Part shown: positions 28,296-37,128 of the stretch, one piece after another
Position numbering within the stretch: the first letter of the stretch is position 1
Layout of the letters: each line of letters starts with the position of its first letter
From: DASQDN01 sp963825845
Lineage (GTDB): Bacteria; Acidobacteriota; Terriglobia; Bryobacterales; Bryobacteraceae
DNA length: 64,000 bases
Assembly (NCBI GenBank): GCA_963825845.1
Contig: CAWGVL010000080.1
Location: forward strand, 1 to 64,000
Reading direction: 5' to 3'
Made by a program: the position numbers and the translations under genes
Notes under the pieces: generated by a model
What the model saw: only the letters and a program-made list of their open reading frames with translations
The model's database searches: none
Told to the model about the DNA's origin: nothing

Positions 28296-29625
28296 ATGCG
28301 CCATTCCATCTTTGGCGTAGCGGTCATGTCGATCGCGGTATGCACGATAGCTGCGGCGGCTGATCCTCCCGCCGCAGGGCAGGGATTTACGACGCCGGCG
28401 GATGCTGTAAATGCTCAGCTACCGTCGTGGATTCGCCTGAGCGGTGAACTCCGAGTCCGTGAGGAAGGCTTTCTCGGCAACCGCTTTCAGGAAGGCGCCG
28501 ACGATATGTACCTGCTCCAGCGGGTCCGTGTCGGGTTGCAACTGCGTCCAACTCATTGGCTGAATTTGTTCGTGCAGGGTCAGGACGCGCGCGTCTTCTT
28601 CACGGACAGAATTGCGCCTGCTCCTCCAAATCAGGACAGCGCAGACATTCGGCAAGCGTACGTCCAACTCGGCGGAGCCGAATCGCAACTGCTGGACTTA
28701 AAGATTGGCCGGCAGGAGTTGGCATTCGGTGAGGAGCGCCTGGTTGGCGCCAGCAATTGGGGCAACATCGGGCGCAGCTTCGATGCTGTGCGCCTCGGCA
28801 TCCATCGTGGCAAGTACCGCGTCGATGCCTTCGCATCTTCGGTTGTCGTTCCGCGCGATCATGCGTTTGACCGGCATATCGATGGGGACAATCTGCACGG
28901 CTTATATGGTGACATCGGCGCGTGGATTCCGAGAGCCAAGGTTCAGCCGTACCTGTTCTGGCGGTTGTCTCGCACAGGTGTGACCGAAGTGGGCCGCCGA
29001 GGTCGTCTCGATACCAAGACGGTTGGCGTCCGCTGGAGCGGAGATCTTCCGTCAAGGGTGGAATACACAATGGAACTCGCCACCCAGATGGGCTCGTGGG
29101 CCGGTGACGACACGCATGCGTGGGCCGGGTTCTGGCGTTTAGGCCGTCAGTTTTCGTCCGTGCCGCTTCAGCCCGACCTTCCGTGTGGAGGTGAACCATG
29201 CGAGCGGAGACTCCAATCCTACCGACGGCCGCCATGAGACCTTCGACGTGCTTTATCCGACAGCGCACGACAAATACGGCATGGCGGATCAGGTAGGTTG
29301 GAAAAATATCAACCACATTGGTCTCATCGCTGAGGTCAAGGCTCGGCCATCGGTTATTTTCCAGGCCAAGGTTCACGATTGGTGGCTTGCGAGTGCTCGC
29401 GATGGTCTGTATAACTCGGGAGGAGCTTTGCTCGTTCGGGACGTGACGGGGTCATCCGGCAAGCACATTGGCGAAGAAATCGACTTCCAGGTTCTCTGGA
29501 ACCACAAGACAAACATCGCGATCGGCGCAGGCATGGGGCACATGTTTCCGGGCAAGTTTGTAAAACGCACAACGCCGGGTCACTCGTACACGTTCCCGTA
29601 CGTCCAACTGACCTACCGCTTGTAG
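28296..29625 (+). CDS. Alginate-export-type outer membrane porin, one frameshift
   Basis: Beta-barrel protein with a signal peptide (IFGVAVMSIAVCTIAAAA, cleavage near ADP). Then WIRLSGELRVREEGFLGN, LLQRVRVGLQLRPTHWLNLF, QDSADIRQAYVQLGG and GRQELAFGEERLVGASNWGN follow. The alternating pattern and GRQ...YGxxRLVG string are typical of the alginate_exp porin fold. A slip near 29,160 leads to FRVEVNHASGDSNPTDGRHE, and the barrel closes with FPYVQLTYRL, a C-terminal aromatic/hydrophobic outer-membrane signature. Two bases after the SulP stop, hence an operon. Substrate unknown; small anions are a guess from context. Confidence 0.8.
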
Positions 29626-29628
29626 CGG

Positions 29629-30795
29629 CTACAGCAGAGCGCGCGCCGCTGCGAGGAGTTGCGCTTCGTATTGGAGTGCGATTCGAGGCAACATCAGCAG
29701 AATCGGCGCGACATACACAGGCCGGCGTTCGCGCAGACTAATCAGCGCCAGCATAATCAACAGGGGCGAAACGGTCCGGCCCACGGCATACGTCGAGTCC
29801 CAGATGTCGCGCTTCCCGAGCAGCGACGCGAACGCCGCGAAGATGATGGCTGTAAGTTCGATCAGACCGGACCGGCGATGCAGAGCGAGATAAACCGAAC
29901 ATCCTACCGCTATCCAGATACCGGCAAGCGCGAGGTATTCCGATATAGCAGCGAGTTTCAACCACATCGTCGGCGATGCGGGTGTCTGCCACGCAAGTGT
30001 ACGGTCGATCAAGCCGCTGAAAGGATAACGACTGAGCCATGGCGTGCCGTCGTGCGGCGTTCGCAATTGAACGTAGATCCACCAGGCGAGCGCAGGCAGC
30101 GCACATGCGGCTCCGTGTACGACGTCGCTCCAACGGCGGCGTACCAAATCCCACGCGCACCAGCTAACGATCAGCAGCATCCCCGTCTCGCGCACTAGAG
30201 GCGCGAAGCCCAAGATGCAGTACACACGCCAGTGTCTGGCGTCCTCCTCGGCATAGTGAACGAGTCCTACGCACAGCGACGCCAGCGGCAGATCGATGGT
30301 CATCCGGTCGATCGATACGAGAACGGCCGGCACAAGCAGGAAAAACAATCCCCACATTGGTGGCAGACCAAGCCGCTGGACATAAGCGCTGAGCCAAAAC
30401 GTGCCGGCGAAAAGGAAGGCGAGTTGCAGCGCTACGTACACTACGTCAACGAGATCGTCGTTGCCTCCAGATAACAAGCTCGCAAGGAGCGGAATCCCAA
30501 TACGCCGCCACCTGAGGCTGGGGTTATCGACATACGACGAGAAGCCTCGTCTCAGGAGCGGATCATGCGCAATCAGGTGGTAATACTGGCCGTCGTATCC
30601 GACAGAATCCTGAACACGCCTCGTGTGACTGCGTACCAACTCGGGCGGGAGTGCGCTGCCGGATCCACTGTAAAAAAGCCCTGTAATGTTGCCGCCGTAG
30701 TTTCCGGCAACATTAATCGCCATGTAGGCAGCCGCGACCAGCACCGCCAACGCCGCGACCGATGCTTGCCGTCGCGTGTTGGAACGTGACTGCAC
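29629..30795 (-). CDS. Polytopic membrane protein, possible GT-C glycosyltransferase
   Basis: 388 residues with about ten hydrophobic helices. The first periplasmic loop holds DSVGYDGQYYHLIAHDPLL, an acidic G-Y-D-G-Q-Y-Y motif resembling the catalytic loop of GT-C or mannosyltransferase-like proteins. Later AWDLVRRRWSDV and WSTYAVGRT-like segments are ordinary. No lipid-donor signature is certain. It converges on the porin gene, leaving three bases between stops, and follows purN in the same direction. Confidence 0.55.
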   Translation of the reverse strand: MQSRSNTRRQASVAALAVLVAAAYMAINVAGNYGGNITGLFYSGSGSALPPELVRSHTRRVQDSVGYDGQYYHLIAHDPLLRRGFSSYVDNPSLRWRRIGIPLLASLLSGGNDDLVDVVYVALQLAFLFAGTFWLSAYVQRLGLPPMWGLFFLLVPAVLVSIDRMTIDLPLASLCVGLVHYAEEDARHWRVYCILGFAPLVRETGMLLIVSWCAWDLVRRRWSDVVHGAACALPALAWWIYVQLRTPHDGTPWLSRYPFSGLIDRTLAWQTPASPTMWLKLAAISEYLALAGIWIAVGCSVYLALHRRSGLIELTAIIFAAFASLLGKRDIWDSTYAVGRTVSPLLIMLALISLRERRPVYVAPILLMLPRIALQYEAQLLAAARALL

Positions 30796-30800
30796 CTCAG

Positions 30801-31400
30801 CTATCCGGCGACTACACGGCGGCCTGAGAGGCGATATTTGCCACGGAGCACCATCCCAATGGCTTCCGGATAAATGCGATGCTCCTCGGTGAGAATGCGT
30901 GCGGAAAGCGTTTCATCGGTGTCGTCGTCCAGAACCGGTACGGCTACCTGGAGGATGATTGGACCTGCATCCAGTTGCTCATCGACAAAGTGAACGGTGC
31001 ACCCCGTGATCTTCACCCCGTACTCGAGCGCCTGATGTTGCGCGTCAAGTCCCGGGAAAGCAGGCAACAAAGAAGGATGGATGTTCACGATGCGATTCGG
31101 GAACGCCTGGATAAATTCGGCGCTGAGCAGGCGAAGAAATCCTGCGAGGCACACGAGGTCAACCTGATTTCGCCTGAGTTCCTCGATCACGAGGCGGTCG
31201 TACACCGTCCGGTCAAGGCCCCTGGATGGAAGGCTGACGGCATAGAGTCCGCGCTCGCGAGCGATCTGAAGGCCTGCGGCGGATTCTCTGTTGGAGATGA
31301 CGACTGCAATCTCGGCGTCCAGGCGACCCTGCTCAACGGCATCGGCGATGGCGCGAAAATTCGATCCTCGGCCTGAGATCAGAATTCCGAGCCGCCTCAC
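30801..31400 (-). CDS. purN: Phosphoribosylglycinamide formyltransferase (GART 1)
   Basis: Transfers formyl from 10-formyl-THF to GAR in purine synthesis. 199 residues. RRLGILISGRGSNFRAIADA is the nucleotide-phosphate site. FLRLLSAEFIQAFPNRIVNI, then HPSLLPAFPGLDAQHQALEY, gives the catalytic N-x-H-P-S-L-L-P motif. GCTVHFVDEQLDAGPII carries the conserved Asp. ATG overlaps the purM stop by four bases (ATGA), indicating coupling. Confidence 0.97.
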   Translation of the reverse strand: MRRLGILISGRGSNFRAIADAVEQGRLDAEIAVVISNRESAAGLQIARERGLYAVSLPSRGLDRTVYDRLVIEELRRNQVDLVCLAGFLRLLSAEFIQAFPNRIVNIHPSLLPAFPGLDAQHQALEYGVKITGCTVHFVDEQLDAGPIILQVAVPVLDDDTDETLSARILTEEHRIYPEAIGMVLRGKYRLSGRRVVAG

Positions 31401-32443
31401 TTGTAGACCACTCTCACCGTTGCGTCCGCCGGCGCATCGATCACGCGGCCGACCGTATAGTAGTTCTCGCCCAAGCGGGTGAGCACACGTTCGGCCTCGT
31501 TGACGTTCTTCTTGCCGATGGCGAAGATCATTCCGATCCCGAGGTTAAAGCTTCGGCGCCAATCGTCGTCAGGAATGTTGCCGAGCTTCCGCAGGAATTC
31601 GAAGATCGGAAGGACGGGCCACGAGCCCCAGTCGATCTCCGCGCCGAGGCCAGCGGCAAGCATTCGTGGCGTGTTTTCCGTGATTCCCCCGCCGGTGATG
31701 TGTGCGGCTCCCTTCAGGATGTCGGCTTTCATCAACGCCTGAATGGGTTTCAGATAGCTGCGGTGGACGCGAAGCAGATCGTCTGCCACCGTTGCGCCGA
31801 CCTCTTTCAGGAACGTAGTCGGCTTATGCGCGGCGACATCGAATATCAACTTTCGCGCGAGGGAGTATCCGTTCGTATGCAGCCCGGTTGAGGGCAGGCC
31901 GATAAGGACATCGCCCGCCTTGATTCTCGCGCCGGTAAGCATCCGTTTTTTTTCGACGGCGCCCACGATGAACCCGGCCAGATCGTATTCTCCCGGCGCG
32001 TAGAATCCCGGCATTTCGGCCGTCTCCCCACCAATAAGGGCGCATTTGTTTGCCTTACAGCCTCTCGAGATGCCTTCTACGACCTGCGCTGCGACAGTTG
32101 CATTCAGTTTTCCGACTGCGAAATAATCAAGAAAGAAGAGAGGGGCGGCGCCCTGCACTGCAATATCGTTGACGCAGTGGTTGACGAGATCTTCGCCGAT
32201 CGTGTCATGTCGGCCCGTCATGAATGCGAGTTTCAGCTTGGTGCCGACACCGTCGGCTGAACTTACCAGGACGGGCTTTTTGTAACCGGTAAGCTCAAAT
32301 CCGGCGCCGAAACTCCCGATGCCGGTGAGTACGCCGTTGGTCATCGTCTCCTGCGCGAGGGTTTTGATCCGGGCAACTGCGCGATCGGCTTCGTCGATAT
32401 CGACGCCCGCATCTTTGTAGCGGACCTGTTTGCGTGGGGGCAT
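31397..32443 (-). CDS. purM: Phosphoribosylformylglycinamidine cyclo-ligase
   Basis: AIR synthetase, step 5 of purine synthesis. 348 residues, intact. YKDAGVDIDEADRAVARIK opens it. VLVSSADGVGTKLKLAF is the ATP/formyl-binding part, DLVNHCVNDIAVQGAAPLFF carries conserved N-D, and ALIGGETAEMPGFYAPGEYD with GLPSTGLHTNGYSLARKLIF are diagnostic. AHITGGGITENTPRMLAAGL lies near the end. Upstream of purN on the same strand. Confidence 0.98.
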   Translation of the reverse strand: MPPRKQVRYKDAGVDIDEADRAVARIKTLAQETMTNGVLTGIGSFGAGFELTGYKKPVLVSSADGVGTKLKLAFMTGRHDTIGEDLVNHCVNDIAVQGAAPLFFLDYFAVGKLNATVAAQVVEGISRGCKANKCALIGGETAEMPGFYAPGEYDLAGFIVGAVEKKRMLTGARIKAGDVLIGLPSTGLHTNGYSLARKLIFDVAAHKPTTFLKEVGATVADDLLRVHRSYLKPIQALMKADILKGAAHITGGGITENTPRMLAAGLGAEIDWGSWPVLPIFEFLRKLGNIPDDDWRRSFNLGIGMIFAIGKKNVNEAERVLTRLGENYYTVGRVIDAPADATVRVVYK

Positions 32444-32527
32444 TCTTTATCAGACTACCCGGAACTGAGGCTAAGTCCAACACCTCACGTGAAATGTGCT
32501 CTGGTTCGCGGTGTTATTATCAGCTTG

Positions 32528-33715
32528 TTGAAAGCCATCACCTTACTGGGCTCTACCGGGTCCATAGGAACGTCTACGCTCGATGTCATTCGGCAATGGC
32601 CTGAGCGTTTTGAGGTATTTGCGCTGGTCGCGGGCCAGAACGTGGCGTCCTTGGCCGCTCAGATCCTCGAATTTCGGCCTGAGATTGCTGTCGTTGCAAC
32701 AAGATCGGCGCTGGAGGATCTAACTGGACGACTTCAGTCCTCCGGCTTATCCAAGTCTGATTGGCCGGAACTATTGTTTGGACCCGAAGCCAGGGTTCAG
32801 GTTTCGACGGCCGGCGAAGTCGATTTCGTTCTCTCGGCGATCGTGGGTGTCGCCGGGTTGGAAGCAACGTACGAAGCGGTGCGTCACCGCAAGACGATCG
32901 GGCTTGCAAATAAAGAGGTTTTGGTGGCGAGCGGCAAGCTGGTAATGGACGCGGCTCGTGAGTATGGGGTTGACTTGATCCCCGTGGACAGTGAACACAA
33001 TGGCGCTCATCAGTGCCTTCGAGCCGGGCTGCGGGAAGAAGCGATAAAGCTGATTCTCACGGCTTCCGGTGGTCCGTTTCGAAATACCCCGGCCTCACAG
33101 CTCGCTTCGGTGACTCCAAAACAGGCTTTGGATCATCCAACCTGGAAGATGGGGCCGAGAATTACCGTTGACTCGGCCACTTTAATGAATAAGGGATTCG
33201 AGGTCATCGAGGCGTGTTGGCTATTCGACTTCGAGCCTTCTGACGTTGAAGTAGTGGTGCATCCGCAATCCACCGTACATGCGATGGTCGAATTTCGCGA
33301 CGGGAGTGTTGTGGCGCAGGTCAGTACCACAGACATGCGTATGCCGATTCAGTACGCAATGACCTACCCGGAACGCGCAAATGCTCCGGTACCGCGCTTG
33401 AATTGGCGCGAGAGCCGCAGTTGGGAGTTTTTTGCTCCCGATTTGGACAGGTTCCCACTGCTTCGGCTCGCCTACCAGGCCCAGGAAGCAAGAAATTCCT
33501 CTACATGTACTTTGAACGCTGCCGATGAAGTAGCTGTGGAGGCCTTTTTGAACGAGCAGATATCGTTTACAGGAATAGCGGAGGTAGTTGCTGAAACCCT
33601 CTCTCGCGTTCCCACCCGGACGCCAGCCAGCGTCGCCGAGGTGCTCGAAATAGACATGGAATCCCGCGCCGCCGCCCGCGAATGCGTGCGGCAGCGTGCT
33701 GCCGTACAGGCGTAA
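32528..33715 (+). CDS. dxr: 1-deoxy-D-xylulose 5-phosphate reductoisomerase
   Basis: First committed enzyme of the MEP isoprenoid pathway, NADPH- and metal-dependent. KAITLLGSTGSIGTSTLDVI is the dinucleotide site. GLANKEVLVASGKLVMDAAR, then DLIPVDSEHNGAHQCL, holds the metal ligands (D-S-E-H). LTASGGPFRNTPASQL and ALDHPTWKMGPRITVDSATL are standard. About 395 residues. TTG at 32528 is preferred because it places the glycine-rich strand at residue 7. An ATG at 32489 would add 13 residues. It is followed by rseP, a frequent pairing. Confidence 0.96.
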   Translation: MKAITLLGSTGSIGTSTLDVIRQWPERFEVFALVAGQNVASLAAQILEFRPEIAVVATRSALEDLTGRLQSSGLSKSDWPELLFGPEARVQVSTAGEVDFVLSAIVGVAGLEATYEAVRHRKTIGLANKEVLVASGKLVMDAAREYGVDLIPVDSEHNGAHQCLRAGLREEAIKLILTASGGPFRNTPASQLASVTPKQALDHPTWKMGPRITVDSATLMNKGFEVIEACWLFDFEPSDVEVVVHPQSTVHAMVEFRDGSVVAQVSTTDMRMPIQYAMTYPERANAPVPRLNWRESRSWEFFAPDLDRFPLLRLAYQAQEARNSSTCTLNAADEVAVEAFLNEQISFTGIAEVVAETLSRVPTRTPASVAEVLEIDMESRAAARECVRQRAAVQA

Positions 33716-33725
33716 AGCAAAGCAA

Positions 33726-35052
33726 ATGAGTTTACTTCTCGTATTACAGAACATTTGGTGGCTGTTGATCCTGATCGGAGTGATGATTCTCATCCACGAG
33801 TTGGGTCACTACTGGGCCGCGAGATTTTTCGACGTCAAGGTTGAAGCATTCAGCTTTGGTTTCGGGCCGAGGCTGTTCGGTTTCCGAAAAGGTGAGACGG
33901 ATTTCCGTTTTTCCGCGATCCTCTTCGGCGGCTACGTCAAAATGGCCGGTGAACAGCCCGGGGACGAAGCTGCGGCGGATCCAAGATCATTTCAGGCTAA
34001 GCCGAGATGGCAGCGGCTGATCATCGCGTTTGCCGGTCCTGGGATGAACATTCTCCTGGCTGTCGGCCTCCTTACGGGATTGTTCATGGTTCGTTATCCG
34101 AAGCTCGCCAACGCCGACGAGCCGCCCACAATCGGGTACATCACTCCGGGCTCCCCCGCCGAGCAGGCTGGCCTTCGCGAAGGCGACACGATCGTTCAGA
34201 TTGAAGACGTCCGGGATCCGAAGTGGCAGGACATCCTCCTGAAGGAAGTGGCCAGCGCCGGCCGCGAAATATACGTCGGATACGTCCGGAACGGTGAGCG
34301 GCTTCATACCATGGTTATGCCCAAGCTCGAAGAAAGAAGCGGCGTTGGGACATCCGGATGGGAAGAGCAAACTCGCGTTCTCATTGGCGGCGTAATGTCT
34401 GGCATGGATGCCGAGCGTGCTGGCCTTCGTCACGGCGACGTTCTCGTCAGCGTGAACGGTCAGCCGATTCGGTCGTTATCCAAGCTGCACGAACTGATCC
34501 GCTCGAGCAACGGCAACCCGGTTCAGCTCGTTTACGAGCGGGGCGGCAAGCAGCACACCGTGTCTGTGAAGCCTGCCTACTCCTCCGCTGATGGCGCGGG
34601 CCGCTGGATGATTGGCGTTCAACTGGAACGCCCCGTGATTATTACCCAACTTGGATTTGGCGAGGCGCTCAAAGAATCCATCGATCAGAACGTCAAGAGC
34701 GCTTCCTTGATTTATCAGTTCCTGCAGGGATTGATCGAGCGGCGGATGTCCGCTAAATCGATCGAGGGACCGATCGGAATTGCACGGCTTTCCGGTGACG
34801 CGGCCCGAGAGGGTCCGACTGCCTTCGTCGGGTTGATGGCCATGGTGAGCCTGAATCTGGCCGTGTTCAACCTGCTTCCGATTCCGATTCTTGACGGTGG
34901 CCTGATTTTGTTGCTGCTGATCGAGATGGTGATGCGCCGCGGATATGAGCATGCCTGTCAAAGAAGCAGTATTCAAAGTCGGCATGGTCTTCCTGATGGC
35001 GGTTGTGGTGTTCGTTCTGTACAACGACATTTCGAAGCTGCTGCCAGGCTGA
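33726..35052 (+). CDS. rseP: RIP metalloprotease RseP (site-2 protease), one frameshift
   Basis: Intramembrane zinc protease that cleaves anti-sigma factors. LILIGVMILIHELGHYWAAR has the H-E-L-G-H zinc site. FGPRLFGFRKGETDFRFSAI and LFGGYVKMAGEQPGDE follow. Two PDZ domains are visible (TIGYITPGSPAEQAGLREGD; GGVMSGMDAERAGLRHGDVL). NLLPIPILDGGLILLLLIEM provides the L-D-G ligand. A slip near 34,945 (after EMVMRR) hides the true end. The correct frame gives MPVKEAVFKVGMVFLMAVVV and stops with TGA at 35050-35052. Uncorrected, the frame fuses to greA. Confidence 0.93.
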
Positions 35053-35144
35053 TCTTCGTTATACCCGCGACAGTAAGAATTCGATCGGGATTGTTCCATC
35101 GGTCAGCCCGGTATAATGGCCCTGGGGAGCTTACCCTTCACGAA

Positions 35145-35615
35145 ATGGAAGAGCTGAAGAAGAAGCTGCAAGAAGAGATATCCGTCCTCGAATACGAGCT
35201 ACGCAATGAGCTGCCCAAGGAAATCCTGAAGGCTCGCGCGCACGGTGACCTTAAGGAAAATGCGGAGTTTCACGCCGCCAAAGAACGCCAAAGGTTCGTG
35301 GATGCGCGTCTTTCGCAGTTAAAGCAGCGGTTGGGGGAGTTGTCGCTCGTCGATGTAACCAAGATCCCGCGGGATCGCGTAGGACTCGGGTCTACCGTCC
35401 ACGTCCTCGACACCACTAAAGACGAAGAGATAACGTATAAGCTGGTCACAAGCGAAGAAGCCGACGCCGCGAAGGGGCTGATCTCGACCAATTCGCCGAT
35501 CGGCCGTGGGTTGATTGGTAAGCAGGTAGGCGATGAAGTGAAGGTTGTCATTCCGGGCGGTAGCCGGACCATGGAGATTTTAAAACTGTCGACTATCCAC
35601 GATTCGGCAAGCTAG
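35145..35615 (+). CDS. greA: Transcript cleavage factor GreA
   Basis: Rescues backtracked RNA polymerase. ATG at 35145 (MEELKKKLQEEISVLEYELR) begins the coiled-coil finger. ELPKEILKARAHGDLKENAE, then FHAAKERQRFVDARL, holds the acidic tip. GSTVHVLDTTKDEEITYKLV and SPIGRGLIGKQVGDEVKV form the FKBP-like domain. 156 residues, normal. The start is confirmed by the family; the longer frame joining it to rseP is an artefact. Confidence 0.95.
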   Translation: MEELKKKLQEEISVLEYELRNELPKEILKARAHGDLKENAEFHAAKERQRFVDARLSQLKQRLGELSLVDVTKIPRDRVGLGSTVHVLDTTKDEEITYKLVTSEEADAAKGLISTNSPIGRGLIGKQVGDEVKVVIPGGSRTMEILKLSTIHDSAS

Positions 35616-35622
35616 GAGCGGT

Positions 35623-36249
35623 ATGACGTTCACACGGTTGATCGGCTTAGTCTGCAATAAGATCATCGTCTTGATCGTCCGCGGCTTGGCTCTGTCCAGA
35701 ATTCATCCTAATGTTCTGACGTTTATCGGTCTGCTGATCAACCTTTGGGCCGCTTATCTTCTAGCAAGAGGACAATTTCGTCAGGCCGCTCTGGTAATTA
35801 TCGGCGCTGGCATCTTCGACATGGTCGACGGCAGAGTTGCCCGGGAAACGAACCAGGTAACCCGATTTGGCGGGTTTTTCGATTCGGTTCTCGATCGCTA
35901 CTCGGACCTCGGCCTTCTCATCGGCCTCCTCGTCTGGTACGGTACGATCAACCGGCCTTTTTACGTCGTTCTGACGGCTGTAGTGATGACTGCGTCAGTA
36001 ATGATCAGCTACACGCGAGCCAGGGCTGAGAACACGATTCCGATGTGCAAGGTCGGTTTCATGGAGCGACCCGAGCGGATTGTTCTACTGATCCTCGGCG
36101 CTTTGACTGACCGTATGGCGCCCGTGCTTTGGGTAATCGCCATACTGGGCAATCTGACCGTGATCCACCGTATGCTTTTCACTTGGCAGGAAGCCAAGCG
36201 CCTCGAAGATGCCCAACTGCGGCCCAGCGCCGCGCACAAGTATCACTAA
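35623..36249 (+). CDS. CDP-alcohol phosphatidyltransferase family protein
   Basis: Membrane enzyme joining a CDP-diacylglycerol or CDP-alcohol to an alcohol. 208 residues, about six helices. FDMVDGRVARETNQVTRFGG, then FFDSVLDRYSDL, contains the invariant D-G-x2-A-R-x8-G-x3-D-x3-D motif. Related proteins make phosphatidylglycerol-phosphate or phosphatidylinositol-phosphate, and the substrate is not decided. It follows greA by seven bases and converges on acpS. Confidence 0.88.
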   Translation: MTFTRLIGLVCNKIIVLIVRGLALSRIHPNVLTFIGLLINLWAAYLLARGQFRQAALVIIGAGIFDMVDGRVARETNQVTRFGGFFDSVLDRYSDLGLLIGLLVWYGTINRPFYVVLTAVVMTASVMISYTRARAENTIPMCKVGFMERPERIVLLILGALTDRMAPVLWVIAILGNLTVIHRMLFTWQEAKRLEDAQLRPSAAHKYH

Positions 36250-36264
36250 TCGCGTAAGCGCAGT

Positions 36265-36642
36265 TTACCCCTCGAAGATTACATAGGCCAGTCCGTTCTC
36301 TGCGGTATGTGTGAGCGATAGATGAACGCTCTTCACCCCGGCTTGGCTTGCAATCGCTTCCGCCTCGCCATGTAACAGCAGCGTCGGCCGGCCGGAAGGC
36401 AGATTCATCACCTCGAAATCTTTCCACTGAATTCCCCGTCGCCAGCCCGTGCCCAATGCCTTCATGCCGGCCTCTTTGGCCGCAAACCGCGCGGCATAGC
36501 GCTCAAACCGATTCGCCTTCCGCTCGACATACGCGATCTCGCGATCGGTGTAGATGCGATGCACGAAACGATCTCCGAATCGCTCCACGGATTGCCGGAT
36601 GCGATGCACTTCCGCCAGATCCACCCCTGTACCGAGGATCAT
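36265..36642 (-). CDS. acpS: Holo-[acyl-carrier-protein] synthase
   Basis: Transfers 4'-phosphopantetheine from CoA to ACP. ATG at 36642 gives MILGTGVDLAEVHRIRQSVE, the family start. RFAAKEAGMKALGTGWRRGI is the catalytic K-E-A region, and VHLSLTHTAENGLAYVIFEG the end. 125 residues. The start overlaps the nikR stop by four bases, so acpS is coupled to nikR, an unusual neighbour. Confidence 0.96.
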   Translation of the reverse strand: MILGTGVDLAEVHRIRQSVERFGDRFVHRIYTDREIAYVERKANRFERYAARFAAKEAGMKALGTGWRRGIQWKDFEVMNLPSGRPTLLLHGEAEAIASQAGVKSVHLSLTHTAENGLAYVIFEG

Positions 36643-37049
36643 TCGTCGGTACCTGCAATCGTCAGGCTCCCGAACTTCACACCTTTCACACTGATGAGGG
36701 CATCCGCGATGCGCCGCACCTCCTGCGATTTTCCTTTGACGACGAGTACCTCGAGGCAATTATCGTGATCGAGATGTACATGCATCGTCGAAAGGATGTT
36801 GTGATGCGCGTTGTGCTGCATGTCCGTCAGCTTGTCGCTGAGCATCCGTACGTGATGGTCATAAACCATCGTGACTGTGCCGACGATCGGAGTATCCGGC
36901 GCTTCCGCAGCTGTCCGGATCAGTTCATCCCGGACGAGATCACGGAAGGCCTCTGAGCGGTTCGTATACCCGCGGTGGGAGATATGCTGATCGAACTTGT
37001 CCAGCAGGTCGGCGTCAATCGCTACTCCGATACGGCTCAATTCTGCCAT
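36639..37049 (-). CDS. nikR: Nickel-responsive regulator NikR
   Basis: Ribbon-helix-helix plus ACT-like nickel-binding repressor. 136 residues. SRIGVAIDADLLDKFDQHIS starts the RHH. DMQHNAHHNILSTMHVHLDH with NCLEVLVVKG contains the His-His-x-His...Cys high-affinity nickel site. Divergently transcribed from the nikMQO importer, its expected target. The 79 bases between (37050-37128) must hold the operator, though I do not see a confident palindrome. Confidence 0.95.
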   Translation of the reverse strand: MAELSRIGVAIDADLLDKFDQHISHRGYTNRSEAFRDLVRDELIRTAAEAPDTPIVGTVTMVYDHHVRMLSDKLTDMQHNAHHNILSTMHVHLDHDNCLEVLVVKGKSQEVRRIADALISVKGVKFGSLTIAGTDE

Positions 37050-37128
37050 GCGCGTTGATTATCGCAAAAGCCGGAAACGGGGTCCGTCACACAAATTTAC
37101 GAATCGTGCTACCGTGATTTTAGGCCCT

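Noticed and set aside
33696..35615. A 639-residue site-2 protease fused to GreA
   Set aside because: Both proteins have complete separate termini once one frameshift near 34,945 is corrected.
37050..37128. NikR operator between nikR and nikM
   Set aside because: GTCACAC and GTGCTAC occur about 15 bases apart, but their orientation does not fit a known NikR palindrome; left unassigned.
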